A DNA stretch of 36,556 bases from Pleomorphomonas sp. (GTDB taxonomy: Bacteria; Pseudomonadota; Alphaproteobacteria; Rhizobiales; Pleomorphomonadaceae): NCBI GenBank assembly GCA_029976075.1, contig JARKNW010000137.1, forward strand, positions 1-36,556, in the 5' to 3' direction. Below are positions 1 to 7,835 of the stretch, one piece after another. Position numbers and translations under genes: made by a program. How positions within the stretch are numbered: the first letter of the stretch is position 1; each line of letters begins with the position of its first letter. The notes below the pieces were generated by a model that saw only the letters and a list, made by a program, of their open reading frames with translations, was not told the DNA's origin and made no database searches.

Positions 1-1141
1 GGACAAAGCGGGCCATCGCCTGCACGAAGTCGGGATCGCCGAAAATGGCGTAGCGCTTGCCGTGCAGATAGGCCTGACTGTCGGCCATGGCGTCGACGAG
101 GCGGCCGCGCTCAAGGCGGAGCGCTTCCGGGATGGCCTTGCCGCTGAGCGACGAGATCTTCATGAGAAGCTCGTCGGTGGCGCGGATGCCGAGCGGATAG
201 TTGAAGCTCGCGGTCTCCTGGCCGACGCTTCCCGCGTATTCCAGCGTCTTGCGGCTGTTCCAATGCTGGAGGGCCACGGTTGCCTTGGCGCCCTTGGCCG
301 CCTTCAGCTCATCGATGGTGGTGCCGCCGTCATACATGCGGTATTCGCCATCCGAGGGGGTGTCGAACTGATCGGCAGCGTCGCCAATGAAGGTGTAGCT
401 GACACCCATCAGCCCCAGGATGCGGGCGAGTTCGCGGTTGTTGCCGACGCAGAAACCATCGAAGCCCGGAACGATATTGATGGTTTCGGAGGAGCCGGCA
501 GCCGTCGCGTTGTCCTTCCAGAAGTGCTCCAGGATGCCCCTGATGGAATTATCGTAGCCATCGATGTGACTGCCGACAAAGGATGGCGTATGGGCGAAGG
601 GCACGTCGAAGTCTTCCGGCACCGAGCCCTTGGCCTTGGCGTTGCCGATGAAACCAAACAGGTCGTCACCGATGACCTCGGCCATGCAGGTGGTGGAGAC
701 GGTGATCATCTTCGGCTGGTAGAGTGAATAGCAGTTGGCCAAGCCGTCGATCATGTTGTTGAGGCCGCCGAACACCGCCGCGTCTTCGGTCATCGACGAG
801 GAGACCGCCGTGCAGGGCTCCTTGAAATGGCGGGAGAGATGCGAGCGAAAGTAGGCAGCGCAGCCCTGCGAACCATGAACGAAGCTCATGGTCTTCTCGA
901 AGCCGGCGGCCGCGAACACGGCACCGAGCGGCTGGCAGGCCTTGGCCGGGTTGATGACCAGCGCCTCACGGGCGAAGTTCTTCTCCCGGTATTCCCAACC
1001 CTTGGTGTATTCGGACTGAAGGGCCGTGGCGTCGATGCTGGCAGCACCGTCGCAGGCCTTCTTGCGGGCGAACATCTCCTGGTATTCCGGTTCACGGAAC
1101 AACGGGCCATGGTCGAGGATCTTTTCAGCTGACTGGGGCAT
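1..1141 (-). CDS. nifK: Nitrogenase MoFe protein beta chain, NifK (3' end outside window)
   Basis: Beta subunit of the molybdenum-iron nitrogenase, the partner of NifD in the alpha2beta2 protein that reduces N2 in the cytoplasm. The ATG at 1141 begins [11 protein letters not shown] and is preceded by GAGGT about 8 bases upstream. The frame stays open to base 1, giving 380 residues; the family is about 510-520, so roughly the last quarter is missing because the window ends, not because the gene is broken. The P-cluster cysteines are visible at C69 (AKACQPLG), C94 (GSQGCAAYF) and C152 ([12 protein letters not shown]), matching Azotobacter C70, C95 and C153. The FVHGSQGC and [10 protein letters not shown] family signatures are intact. 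It follows nifD after a 139-bp spacer and should be the third gene of a nifHDK transcript. Identification is secure. Confidence 0.98.
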   Translation of the reverse strand, partial: MPQSAEKILDHGPLFREPEYQEMFARKKACDGAASIDATALQSEYTKGWEYREKNFAREALVINPAKACQPLGAVFAAAGFEKTMSFVHGSQGCAAYFRSHLSRHFKEPCTAVSSSMTEDAAVFGGLNNMIDGLANCYSLYQPKMITVSTTCMAEVIGDDLFGFIGNAKAKGSVPEDFDVPFAHTPSFVGSHIDGYDNSIRGILEHFWKDNATAAGSSETINIVPGFDGFCVGNNRELARILGLMGVSYTFIGDAADQFDTPSDGEYRMYDGGTTIDELKAAKGAKATVALQHWNSRKTLEYAGSVGQETASFNYPLGIRATDELLMKISSLSGKAIPEALRLERGRLVDAMADSQAYLHGKRYAIFGDPDFVQAMARFV

Positions 1142-1245
1142 TGTCTGACCTCATCGCCCGCGCCGCGCCATACGGCGGCCAGACGGGCATAGGAGTATCG
1201 GTCACGCGGCAGGCGCGTGGTGAAAGTCGTTGGCCTTGGGAGAGG

Positions 1246-1270
1246 GCTCCCTCCCCATCAGGGAAGGAGC
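1246..1270 (-). promoter_or_regulatory. Stem-loop just after nifD, in the nifD-nifK spacer
   Basis: An imperfect inverted repeat lies 10 bases past the nifD stop: GCTCC (1246-1250), a C/A mismatch, TCCC (1252-1255), a 5-base loop, then GGGA and GGAGC (1261-1270). No T-run follows on the minus strand, so a strong terminator is unlikely. An mRNA 3'-end protector or partial attenuator that sets nifD against nifK levels is possible. The rest of the 139-bp spacer shows no convincing gene. Confidence 0.4.
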
Positions 1271-1280
1271 TGAAATCAGG

Positions 1281-2795
1281 TCACTCGGCAGCGGCGAGGA
1301 GTTCGCCACCGTCGGTCCAGGGCGCATCGAACAGATCCCAAACCGGGTTGTTGATGGCGAGGTCCATGTCGCGGGCGAAAATGGCGAAGCCATCATAGCC
1401 GTGATAGGGGCCCGAATAGTCCCAGGAGTGCATCTGGCGGAAGGGGATACCCATCTTCTGGACGGGATACTTTTCCTTGATGCCTGACCCCACGAGATCC
1501 GGCCGGATCTTCTCGACGAACTTTTCCAGCTCGTAGCCGGTGACGTCGTCATAGATCAGGGTGCCCGGCTTGGCGTAGTGGCCGGTGCGCTGATAGTCGT
1601 CGTTATGGGCAAACTCGTAGCCCGTTCCGGCGATCTCCATGCCGAGATCCTCGTAGGCGGTCATGACGTGACGGGGACGAAGGCCGCCGACATAGAGCAT
1701 GACCTTCTTGCCCTTGAGACGCGGGCCGTATTTTTCGAGGATGCTGTCGACCAGCGGCGAGTACTTGGCGATGACTTCCTCGGCCTTCGCCTCGATCTCC
1801 GGACCGAAATGCTTGGCAATCTTGCGAAGCGACGCGGCGATCTGCGACGGTCCGAAGAAGTTGTATTCCATCCACGGAATACCGTACTTCTCTTCCATGT
1901 GCCGGCAGATGTAGTTCATCGAACGGTAGCAGTGGATGAGATTGAGCTTGGCCTTCGGCGCACGCTCCATCTCGGCGAGCGTGGCATCGCCCGACCAGTT
2001 GCCACAGATGCGCAGCCCCATTTCTTCCAGCAGGCGCCGTGAGGCCCAGGCATCACCGCCGATGTTGTAGTCGCCGACGATGTTGACGTCATAGGGGCTG
2101 GCCTCCCATTCCGCCTCGGCGCTCTTGTCGAGCACCCAGTCGCGAATGGCGTCGTTGGCGATGTGGTGACCTAGCGACTGCGACACGCCTCGGAAACCTT
2201 CGCACCGGACGGGAACGATGGTCTTGCCGATCTCCTTGCCTTTGCGGCGGGAGACGGCTTCGATGTCATCACCGATCAGACCGATCGGGCATTCCGACTG
2301 AACGGAAATGCCGCCATTGAGCGGGAACATCTGCTCGATTTCGTCGATCACCTTGTCGAGCTTCTTGTCGCCGCCGAAGACGATGTCCTTCTCCTGGAAG
2401 TCGGATGTGATCTGCATGGTGCCGAAGGCATCGATGCCGGTGGTGCCAACGTAGTAGTTGCGGCGCTGCGACCAAGAGTATTGACCGCAACCGACCGGGC
2501 CATGGCTGATGTGGACCATGTCCTTCACCGGTCCCCACACCACACCCTTCGATCCGGCGTAGGCGCAGCCACGGATGGTCATAACGCCGGGGATCGACTT
2601 GATGTTCGACTTGACGTCGCACTCGGTCAAGAGCGGGCCTTCCTCGCCAGCCGGAGCATCCGGCTCGGCTTCCACCGCCTTGGCGACGGAGAGGTGCTTC
2701 TTGCGCCGCTTGGCAAACTTTTCGGGATACTGGGCGAGGACCTCGGTGATGTATTGCTCGTGGGCCTTGCCGTCGTTTTCGTAACTGTCGCTCAT
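1281..2795 (-). CDS. nifD: Nitrogenase MoFe protein alpha chain, NifD
   Basis: Alpha subunit of MoFe nitrogenase; it carries the FeMo-cofactor and half of each P-cluster. The 504 residues are normal for a slightly long rhizobial-type NifD. The frame is open further upstream to 2918, but the ATG at 2795 ([10 protein letters not shown]) has GAGGA about 7 bases before it and matches the family N-terminus; the upstream extension is low-complexity spacer. P-cluster ligands are C77 ([10 protein letters not shown]), C103 ([10 protein letters not shown]) and C169 ([11 protein letters not shown]). FeMo-cofactor ligands are C289 ([10 protein letters not shown]) and H456 ([10 protein letters not shown]). 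Q206 and H210 (VSQSLGHH) match the homocitrate-side Q191 and H195 of Azotobacter. These residues and the sequence around them are of the Mo type, not VnfD or AnfD. It lies 79 bp after nifH and 139 bp before nifK, and is predicted to be co-transcribed with both. Confidence 0.98.
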   Translation of the reverse strand: MSDSYENDGKAHEQYITEVLAQYPEKFAKRRKKHLSVAKAVEAEPDAPAGEEGPLLTECDVKSNIKSIPGVMTIRGCAYAGSKGVVWGPVKDMVHISHGPVGCGQYSWSQRRNYYVGTTGIDAFGTMQITSDFQEKDIVFGGDKKLDKVIDEIEQMFPLNGGISVQSECPIGLIGDDIEAVSRRKGKEIGKTIVPVRCEGFRGVSQSLGHHIANDAIRDWVLDKSAEAEWEASPYDVNIVGDYNIGGDAWASRRLLEEMGLRICGNWSGDATLAEMERAPKAKLNLIHCYRSMNYICRHMEEKYGIPWMEYNFFGPSQIAASLRKIAKHFGPEIEAKAEEVIAKYSPLVDSILEKYGPRLKGKKVMLYVGGLRPRHVMTAYEDLGMEIAGTGYEFAHNDDYQRTGHYAKPGTLIYDDVTGYELEKFVEKIRPDLVGSGIKEKYPVQKMGIPFRQMHSWDYSGPYHGYDGFAIFARDMDLAINNPVWDLFDAPWTDGGELLAAAE

Positions 2796-2830
2796 GGACT
2801 TGTCCTCGCTGAAGGTGAAAGGAAAAGCGC

Positions 2831-2856
2831 GGCTGCCGGGGTCAAGGCCCGGAGCC
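2831..2856 (-). promoter_or_regulatory. Stem-loop in the nifH-nifD spacer
   Basis: Inverted repeat GGCT (2831-2834) / AGCC (2853-2856) and CCGGG (2836-2840) / CCCGG (2848-2852), with one bulged G and a 7-base loop. It starts about 20 bases past the nifH stop and lacks a following T-run. Intergenic hairpins after nifH are known in other diazotrophs to stabilise the nifH part of the message so that Fe protein is made in excess; that role is inferred here. The core, a GC stem around TCAAGG, also looks like palindromes repeated in many alphaproteobacterial genomes. Confidence 0.5.
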
Positions 2857-2874
2857 ACGCGCCCTCCCCAGGGA

Positions 2875-3843
<969 letters not shown>

Positions 3844-3858
3844 TCACGACTTCCTAAT

Positions 3859-3876
3859 TTCAAGGGTCGTGCCAAC
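3859..3876 (-). promoter_or_regulatory. Sigma-54 (-24/-12) promoter of nifHDK
   Basis: Read on the minus strand the site is TTGGCACGACCCTTGAA. The -24 part, TGGCACG, is a perfect match to the RpoN consensus. The -12 part reads TTGA where TTGC is expected, so the usual GG-N10-GC becomes GG-N10-GA. The predicted start of transcription is near 3848, giving a leader of about 75 bases before nifH. Upstream NifA and IHF-like sites support the call. Confidence 0.75.
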
Positions 3877-3903
3877 TGAGCTGGATGAAATAAAATACAG
3901 TAT

Positions 3904-3916
3904 TATCAATTAATTA
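3904..3916. promoter_or_regulatory. Candidate IHF site in the nifH promoter
   Basis: TATCAATTAATTA matches the IHF consensus WATCAA-N4-TTR exactly. It lies in a short AT-rich stretch between the NifA site (3954-3969) and the -24 element (about 3873). This is where IHF bends DNA to bring NifA to RNA polymerase in classic nifH promoters. Confidence 0.65.
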
Positions 3917-3953
3917 GCCTAATCACGCCGACGAGTTGACCAGCAACAGCGGC

Positions 3954-3969
3954 TGTCGTGGGTCCGACA
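3954..3969. promoter_or_regulatory. NifA upstream activator sequence of nifHDK
   Basis: TGT-CGTGGGTCCG-ACA is an exact TGT-N10-ACA NifA site. It is about 88 bp upstream of the -24 element and about 113 bp upstream of the predicted start of transcription, a normal distance for NifA. No second site was found in this spacer. Confidence 0.75.
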
Positions 3970-4011
3970 AAAAGCGACAGTCAATGTCGGAACACGAAGC
4001 GCTAGGGCCAT

Positions 4012-4037
4012 GAAAAAAGCCGCCCCGAAGGGCGGCC
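4012..4037 (-). terminator. Rho-independent terminator after the SIR2-like gene
   Basis: On the minus strand a perfect 7-bp stem GCCGCCC / GGGCGGC with a TTCG tetraloop is followed by six Ts (complement of 4013-4018). It lies about 52 bases past the stop of the SIR2-like gene and ends the fdxN-nifZ-nifT-SIR2 transcript just before the nifH control region. Confidence 0.9.
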
Positions 4038-4088
4038 AGATGGGGTGGACGTAGGGGAGTCGGAACGCGAAATGTCCACCCAAGAGGG

Positions 4089-4958
4089 TCAACCAGCGAG
4101 GCGTTGTGCCGCTTCCGCAAGCGGCATGTCGATCAGCACGATGTTCTCGGCGGCGAGGAAGCGTTGCTCGTTGGACGTCAGTGTCGCAGCGTCTGCCACG
4201 CAGGCATGGGGACCGGCCGAGCGCTTGATGATCTGCCGGGCGTAGGTTCGGAGCATCTGGTCGTGAAAACGACACCCCAGAAAAAGGAAGCCACGCGTTG
4301 TCCGACGCTCCTGAATGGCTTCGGGAATGGGGGTCTGGATGTCGATCTCGGTGAGAGCCTCGACATAATCGCTGTCGGAAACCAGTACGTCACCGACTGG
4401 CCGAACACCACCATGCGGTCTGTAAAGCAGGGTGCCGGTCGCATTCGGCTCGGCTACAGTGCCGGCCAGATCGAAGGCATTGTACCAGCGATCCTCGCCG
4501 AGAGCGGCGCGTGACATGCCCTGGACGTCGACGACATCGTCTCGGCCCGCCTCCACCATCGCCGCGGCGAGCGTGCCGTCGTACCAGCTATCAACAACAA
4601 GGCTGAGCGGCAGCGTGGCGAGGAAGCGATGGAACGCCGATGGACGCGGTTCGCCAGCAAAGACATCGGCCATCAGCTTTTTCAGCGTCCTGCGGTGACG
4701 ATGGCTCTCGATATATTGCGCCACCGCCCACATGTTGCCGCGGATACGTCCGGGGACAGGCACCCGCTTCTGCAGCGCGGCGGCGATCTCTTCCGGCGAG
4801 GCTGGCACGGAGTGCCTTTCCTCCAGCGCCAGCAATCCCGGACCGATGTAGGGAACGAGGCGATCAGCCAGGAGCTCGGCCCGCAGACCTGCGAGTGCGT
4901 CAACCGCAGCCTCCCCGGACAGCGTTGCAAGCGGTTCGCCGGCGAGAAGCGCGCTCAT
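4089..4958 (-). CDS. SIR2-like (SIR2_2-type) protein in the nif operon, function unknown
   Basis: 289 residues, last gene of the ferredoxin-nifZ-nifT operon. Faint SIR2-family landmarks appear in the right order: an N-terminal nucleotide-loop position (PYIGPG, 36-41), the TTNYD position (here DSWYD, 123-127), the catalytic-His position (PHG, 181-183), and a C-terminal LFLGCRFHD block (225-233) like the GxSxxD of SIR2_2 proteins. The GAG motif and the TTN asparagine are not conserved, so NAD hydrolysis or deacylation cannot be assumed; it may bind NAD or be inactive. No zinc-binding Cys pairs, signal peptide or membrane segment is seen. The ATG at 4958 has GAGG 9 bases upstream; ATGs at 4967 and 4973 inside the nifT end are alternatives. 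From memory, similar genes recur beside nifT in other alphaproteobacteria. Family moderately sure, role unknown. Confidence 0.75.
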   Translation of the reverse strand: MSALLAGEPLATLSGEAAVDALAGLRAELLADRLVPYIGPGLLALEERHSVPASPEEIAAALQKRVPVPGRIRGNMWAVAQYIESHRHRRTLKKLMADVFAGEPRPSAFHRFLATLPLSLVVDSWYDGTLAAAMVEAGRDDVVDVQGMSRAALGEDRWYNAFDLAGTVAEPNATGTLLYRPHGGVRPVGDVLVSDSDYVEALTEIDIQTPIPEAIQERRTTRGFLFLGCRFHDQMLRTYARQIIKRSAGPHACVADAATLTSNEQRFLAAENIVLIDMPLAEAAQRLAG

Positions 4959-4959
4959 G

Positions 4960-5172
4960 TCAATCATCCTCACCGCGTCGACGGGCGACGACGGTCACCG
5001 GCAGACGGGTTTCCGACGGCATCTCCGGCAGATCGAGTACCCAGCCATTCTTGAGGGTCACGCTGCCACCCCAAAGGGCCTCTCTCTCCTGAGAGACGAT
5101 GGGCTCCTCAAGATCCTTTTTGGCAACGTAAGCCGACAAACCTTTTGCCGATTGGCGGATCATGACCTTCAT
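4960..5172 (-). CDS. nifT: NifT/FixU family protein
   Basis: 70-residue protein with the NifT hallmarks: it starts MKVMIR, has a central acidic LEEPIV segment, and a WGGSVTLKNGW block followed by LPEMP. Usual length for the family is about 65-75. NifT (FixU) is encoded in many nif clusters, but its biochemical role is unsettled and mutants often have little phenotype. Its ATG overlaps the nifZ stop codon by 4 bases (ATGA), which points to translational coupling. Its own stop codon lies 1 base before the preferred start of the SIR2-like gene, and two other possible starts of that gene fall inside nifT. Confidence 0.92.
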   Translation of the reverse strand: MKVMIRQSAKGLSAYVAKKDLEEPIVSQEREALWGGSVTLKNGWVLDLPEMPSETRLPVTVVARRRGEDD

Positions 5173-5468
5173 TTCACGGGCCCTTCCGTCGTCTCGAGAG
5201 CATCGAGGGCATTGAGTTCACGCGCCCGCATGCCGACCAGAATGCCGCGATCGACCCATTCGACCGCGTAGATGTAGAACTGCTGCAGGAACGTTCCGAT
5301 GTCGCGCACGTAGCCGACATCGCCCTTGTGAACGAGGCGCTCGCCGATGTCGCGGCCAGGATAGGTACCATCGTTCTTCACGTTGAGGCGTGCGACGACC
5401 TTGTCACCGGGCAGGAAGCGGGGCGGCCCGTCGATCTCGACATCCGGCTCGCGATCGGCAAAGGCCAT
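5169..5468 (-). CDS. nifZ: NifZ, MoFe protein maturation factor
   Basis: 99-residue NifZ. The conserved pattern is visible: RFLPGDKVVARLNVKNDGTYPG near the N-terminus, then GDVGYVRDIGTFLQQFYIYAVEW. In Azotobacter NifZ helps form the second P-cluster of the NifDK tetramer. The frame is open to 5564, but that extension lies over the ferredoxin gene in another frame. The ATG at 5468 (MAFADREPDV) is one base past the ferredoxin stop codon and gives the normal family length. It is tightly packed with the ferredoxin gene upstream and nifT downstream, so all are one transcript. Confidence 0.93.
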   Translation of the reverse strand: MAFADREPDVEIDGPPRFLPGDKVVARLNVKNDGTYPGRDIGERLVHKGDVGYVRDIGTFLQQFYIYAVEWVDRGILVGMRARELNALDALETTEGPVK

Positions 5469-5469
5469 G

Positions 5470-5664
5470 TCAGGCCGCCTTGGCAATGGCGCCGGACGGG
5501 CAAACCTCATCGCACTGAGGCGCATCGGCCGCTCCCTGGCATTCGGTACACTTCTTCGGGTCAATCACATACACCGCACCCTTGAAGCGGATGGCCTTTG
5601 AAGGGCATTCGCTTTCGCAGGCACCGCAGGCTGTGCAGTCGTCGGCATTGATGGACATGGCCAT
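5470..5664 (-). CDS. fdxN: 2[4Fe-4S] ferredoxin, FdxN-like
   Basis: 64-residue bacterial ferredoxin. The first cluster motif is C10-x2-C13-x2-C16-x3-C20-P. The second is C39-x2-C42-x8-C51-x3-C55-P, the longer-loop form typical of ferredoxins encoded with nifB in alphaproteobacteria (FdxN/FrxA). These carry electrons for nitrogenase or for NifB-cofactor synthesis. The start at 5664 has a strong AGGAG 7 bases upstream (AAGGAGATATCGCC-ATG); the ATG at 5658 is less well placed. First gene of the fdxN-nifZ-nifT-SIR2 operon, with a leader of about 26 bases from a near-perfect sigma-54 promoter. nifB, its usual upstream partner, is absent here. Confidence 0.93.
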   Translation of the reverse strand: MAMSINADDCTACGACESECPSKAIRFKGAVYVIDPKKCTECQGAADAPQCDEVCPSGAIAKAA

Positions 5665-5700
5665 GGCGATATCTCCTTTAAACGAGTCCCCATGGGTCTC

Positions 5701-5716
5701 GCAAACCGCGTGCCAT
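5701..5716 (-). promoter_or_regulatory. Sigma-54 promoter of the fdxN operon
   Basis: The minus strand reads TGGCACGCGGTTTGC, an exact -24/-12 element (GG-N10-GC). The predicted start near 5690 lies about 26 bases before the ferredoxin ATG. A NifA site is centred about 80 bp upstream. No clear IHF consensus was found in the AT-rich stretch between them. Confidence 0.88.
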
Positions 5717-5773
5717 CAAGAATGTGATTTATTTCCAATGAATTATAAGAGACAGGCCACAACAGCCGGAGAC

Positions 5774-5813
5774 ACGACACGCCCTTGTCGGACTTGCGAC
5801 AAGGGCGTGTCGT
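5774..5813. repeat. Perfect 17-bp inverted repeat at the nifA stop codon (possible terminator)
   Basis: The arms at 5774-5790 and 5797-5813 are exact reverse complements around a 6-base centre; the last base of the repeat is the first plus-strand base of the nifA stop codon. It would fold into a very stable hairpin at the 3' end of nifA mRNA. No T-run follows on the minus strand, so it is not a textbook intrinsic terminator. The centre of the repeat contains a NifA site. Confidence 0.75.
5786..5801. promoter_or_regulatory. NifA upstream activator sequence of the fdxN operon
   Basis: TGT-CGGACTTGCG-ACA is an exact TGT-N10-ACA site, about 80 bp upstream of the fdxN -24 element. It spans the loop and inner stem of the 17-bp inverted repeat at the end of nifA, so one piece of DNA may serve both nifA mRNA 3'-end formation and fdxN activation. 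Confidence 0.72.
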
Positions 5814-7579
5814 CAGAACCGCTTCAGCTCCACATGGTGCTTCTTGAGAGCGTAGCCGATCTGGCGCGGCGTCAGGCCGAGGATGCGTGCGGCCTTGGCC
5901 TGAACCCATCCCGACTTCTCCATGGCGTCGATCAGCCGTTCCTTCTCACCGGCACGATGGCCGAGGGCCGGACAGTCCGGGCCAGCATGTTCGCAAAGCT
6001 GACCGTCGGCCTGCGGTTCCGGTCGAACCTCGGGTTCAGGTGCTCTCGCGACGCTGGCCGGCGGCCGCAAACCAGGCACCAATACTTCTCCCCGCTTCAG
6101 GGCAGTCAGTTGCTCGTCGGCGGTAACGTGATGAGCGCCGGTCCAAAGCGTCGCCGACAGACATTCACCGTGAGCACAGGCAAAATCCTCGCGGCGGATC
6201 TTGTCAGAGCGAGAGAGCGTCGCCGTCCGGCGAACGCAGTTCTCCAGTTCGCGGACGTTGCCGGGGAAGTAGCACTTGCCGAGAAGATCGAGCGCCCTGT
6301 CGGTAATGGTCAAGCGACGGCTGTTTTCCCGATTGAAGCGGTCGAGGAAGGCACGAGCCAGAAGCGGAATATCGCCGGGTCGCTCGCGCAACGGCGGCAG
6401 GAACACCGGCACGACGTTGATGCGATAATAAAGATCGGCGCGGAAGTCGCCGCGCGTGACGGCCGCCTCAAGGTCGCGGTTGGTGGCGCAGATCAGGCGG
6501 ACGTCGACCTTCAACGTGCGCGTTCCGCCCACTCGCTCGAACTCTCCCTCCTGAAGGACGCGCAGCAGCTTGGACTGGAAGGCGGGCGAGATCTCTCCGA
6601 TCTCGTCGAGCAGCAAAGTACCCCCGTTGGCCAGCTCGAAGCGGCCGGGTTTGGTTGCGATGGCCCCGGTGAACGCGCCCTTCTCGTGACCGAACAGTTC
6701 GGATTCGAGGACGCTTTCGGATACAGCGGCACAATTGAGCTTGATGAACGGCTTGGACTTGCGGCTGGACAGCTCGTGAATGGCGCGGGCAAACAGTTCC
6801 TTGCCGGTGCCGCTCTCGCCCCGCAACAGAACGGTCGAGTTTGAAGGCGCGACGATGGAGATGGTCTCCATGACGCGGCGGACCGAGGGACTGTCCCCGA
6901 CAATGCCGCCAATGGAAATGCGGACTCGAGCCGGCTTCGGCTTTTCGTCCAGTGCCTTTTCAAGTCGCGAGCGCTCGTCGATCAGGCGCCTTCGGTCGGC
7001 TGCGACGACGCGATGGAGCCGCACCGCCTGCCCAACCAGGTTGGCAACCATGGACAGAAAGCGCAGGTCTTCGTCTATTCGAATATCCGCCGAACCATCC
7101 CAGACACGATCGATGCTGAGCGTCCCGATCACCTTGAGATTGTCCTTGATCGGAACACCGACAAACGAAACCCGACTGGGATCGCTGGCGGCCGGCGTGT
7201 TGGCGAACAACGGATCGGCCGCAGTGTCCTGGACTACAAGTGAAGTCTGGGTCGCGACGATCCGATCGATCACAGTCTGCGGCAGGCTGTCGATCGGTCT
7301 GCCTTTCACCTCGCCGGCCCATCCGGCCGTTGCGACGATCTCCGGTTCGCCGGCCTCGTCGATGACGACGATCATACCGCGCCGCATGGCAAGGAACGAG
7401 GTCAGGATATTGACGACGCTCGCGAGCATGCTCTCAAGGCGCACGGGCGCATTGAGGATCTTGGAGATTTCATAGAGGCCAAACAGCGCCATCTCGGCGC
7501 TCTGCCGGCTTTCGCGCCGAATGGTAGAGGTGGTCTCGACAGGCGCGAGACGCGGCGGTTGGCGGACTGCCACGATCAT
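5813..7579 (-). CDS. nifA: NifA, sigma-54-dependent activator of nif genes
   Basis: 588 residues. Order: N-terminal GAF domain (about 38-190), AAA+ domain (about 220-455), interdomain linker, Fis-type helix-turn-helix at the end (AKAARILGLTPRQIGYALKK, about 561-580). Walker A GESGTGKE is at 254-261, the sigma-54-contacting GAFTGA at 301-306, and Walker B LLLDEIGE near 322-329. Cysteines C436 and C448 near the end of the AAA+ domain plus C468-x4-C473 in the linker are the signature of oxygen-sensitive NifA, in which a metal or redox centre shuts the protein off in air without NifL. ATG 7579 has GAGGAG 7 bases upstream. Both NifA sites in the window lie downstream of it, before the fdxN and nifH operons. 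No clear promoter was recognised in 7580-7835. Confidence 0.97.
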   Translation of the reverse strand: MIVAVRQPPRLAPVETTSTIRRESRQSAEMALFGLYEISKILNAPVRLESMLASVVNILTSFLAMRRGMIVVIDEAGEPEIVATAGWAGEVKGRPIDSLPQTVIDRIVATQTSLVVQDTAADPLFANTPAASDPSRVSFVGVPIKDNLKVIGTLSIDRVWDGSADIRIDEDLRFLSMVANLVGQAVRLHRVVAADRRRLIDERSRLEKALDEKPKPARVRISIGGIVGDSPSVRRVMETISIVAPSNSTVLLRGESGTGKELFARAIHELSSRKSKPFIKLNCAAVSESVLESELFGHEKGAFTGAIATKPGRFELANGGTLLLDEIGEISPAFQSKLLRVLQEGEFERVGGTRTLKVDVRLICATNRDLEAAVTRGDFRADLYYRINVVPVFLPPLRERPGDIPLLARAFLDRFNRENSRRLTITDRALDLLGKCYFPGNVRELENCVRRTATLSRSDKIRREDFACAHGECLSATLWTGAHHVTADEQLTALKRGEVLVPGLRPPASVARAPEPEVRPEPQADGQLCEHAGPDCPALGHRAGEKERLIDAMEKSGWVQAKAARILGLTPRQIGYALKKHHVELKRF

Positions 7580-7835
7580 GCCATGGCTCCTCGGATCGGG
7601 GCCGGCTGGGAGAAGACCGGCTTCCTATACCTAGAGGGTCGAGGCAAAACCTGCTTTTGTCACGCACGAATTGCAGTCAATCTTGACGCTGGCGTGCATA
7701 ATACGAAAGCATATAAGGCTATCTACTTAAGCAGAGCCAAGCGAACACCAGCATCTCGAAACATCGATAGCTTTCAGTGTCTTGCGCCAACTTACCGCCC
7801 GACAGCTGCCAGGGCCACGGGACACTCGTCCCGTT
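7580..7835. other. Spacer between nifA and the GntR gene
   Basis: About 256 bp upstream of nifA. It must hold the nifA promoter, but I see no exact sigma-54, NifA or FixK/FNR element. A perfect 7-bp hairpin (ACGGGAC 7817-7823 / GTCCCGT 7828-7834, loop ACTC) abuts the stop codon of the GntR gene; it lacks a T-run on the minus strand and is only a weak terminator candidate. Confidence 0.5.

Noticed and set aside
5582..6844. Plus-strand open frame (420 codons) opposite the nifA 3' half
   Set aside because: It crosses the nifA terminator region and the fdxN promoter and opposes intact NifA motifs.
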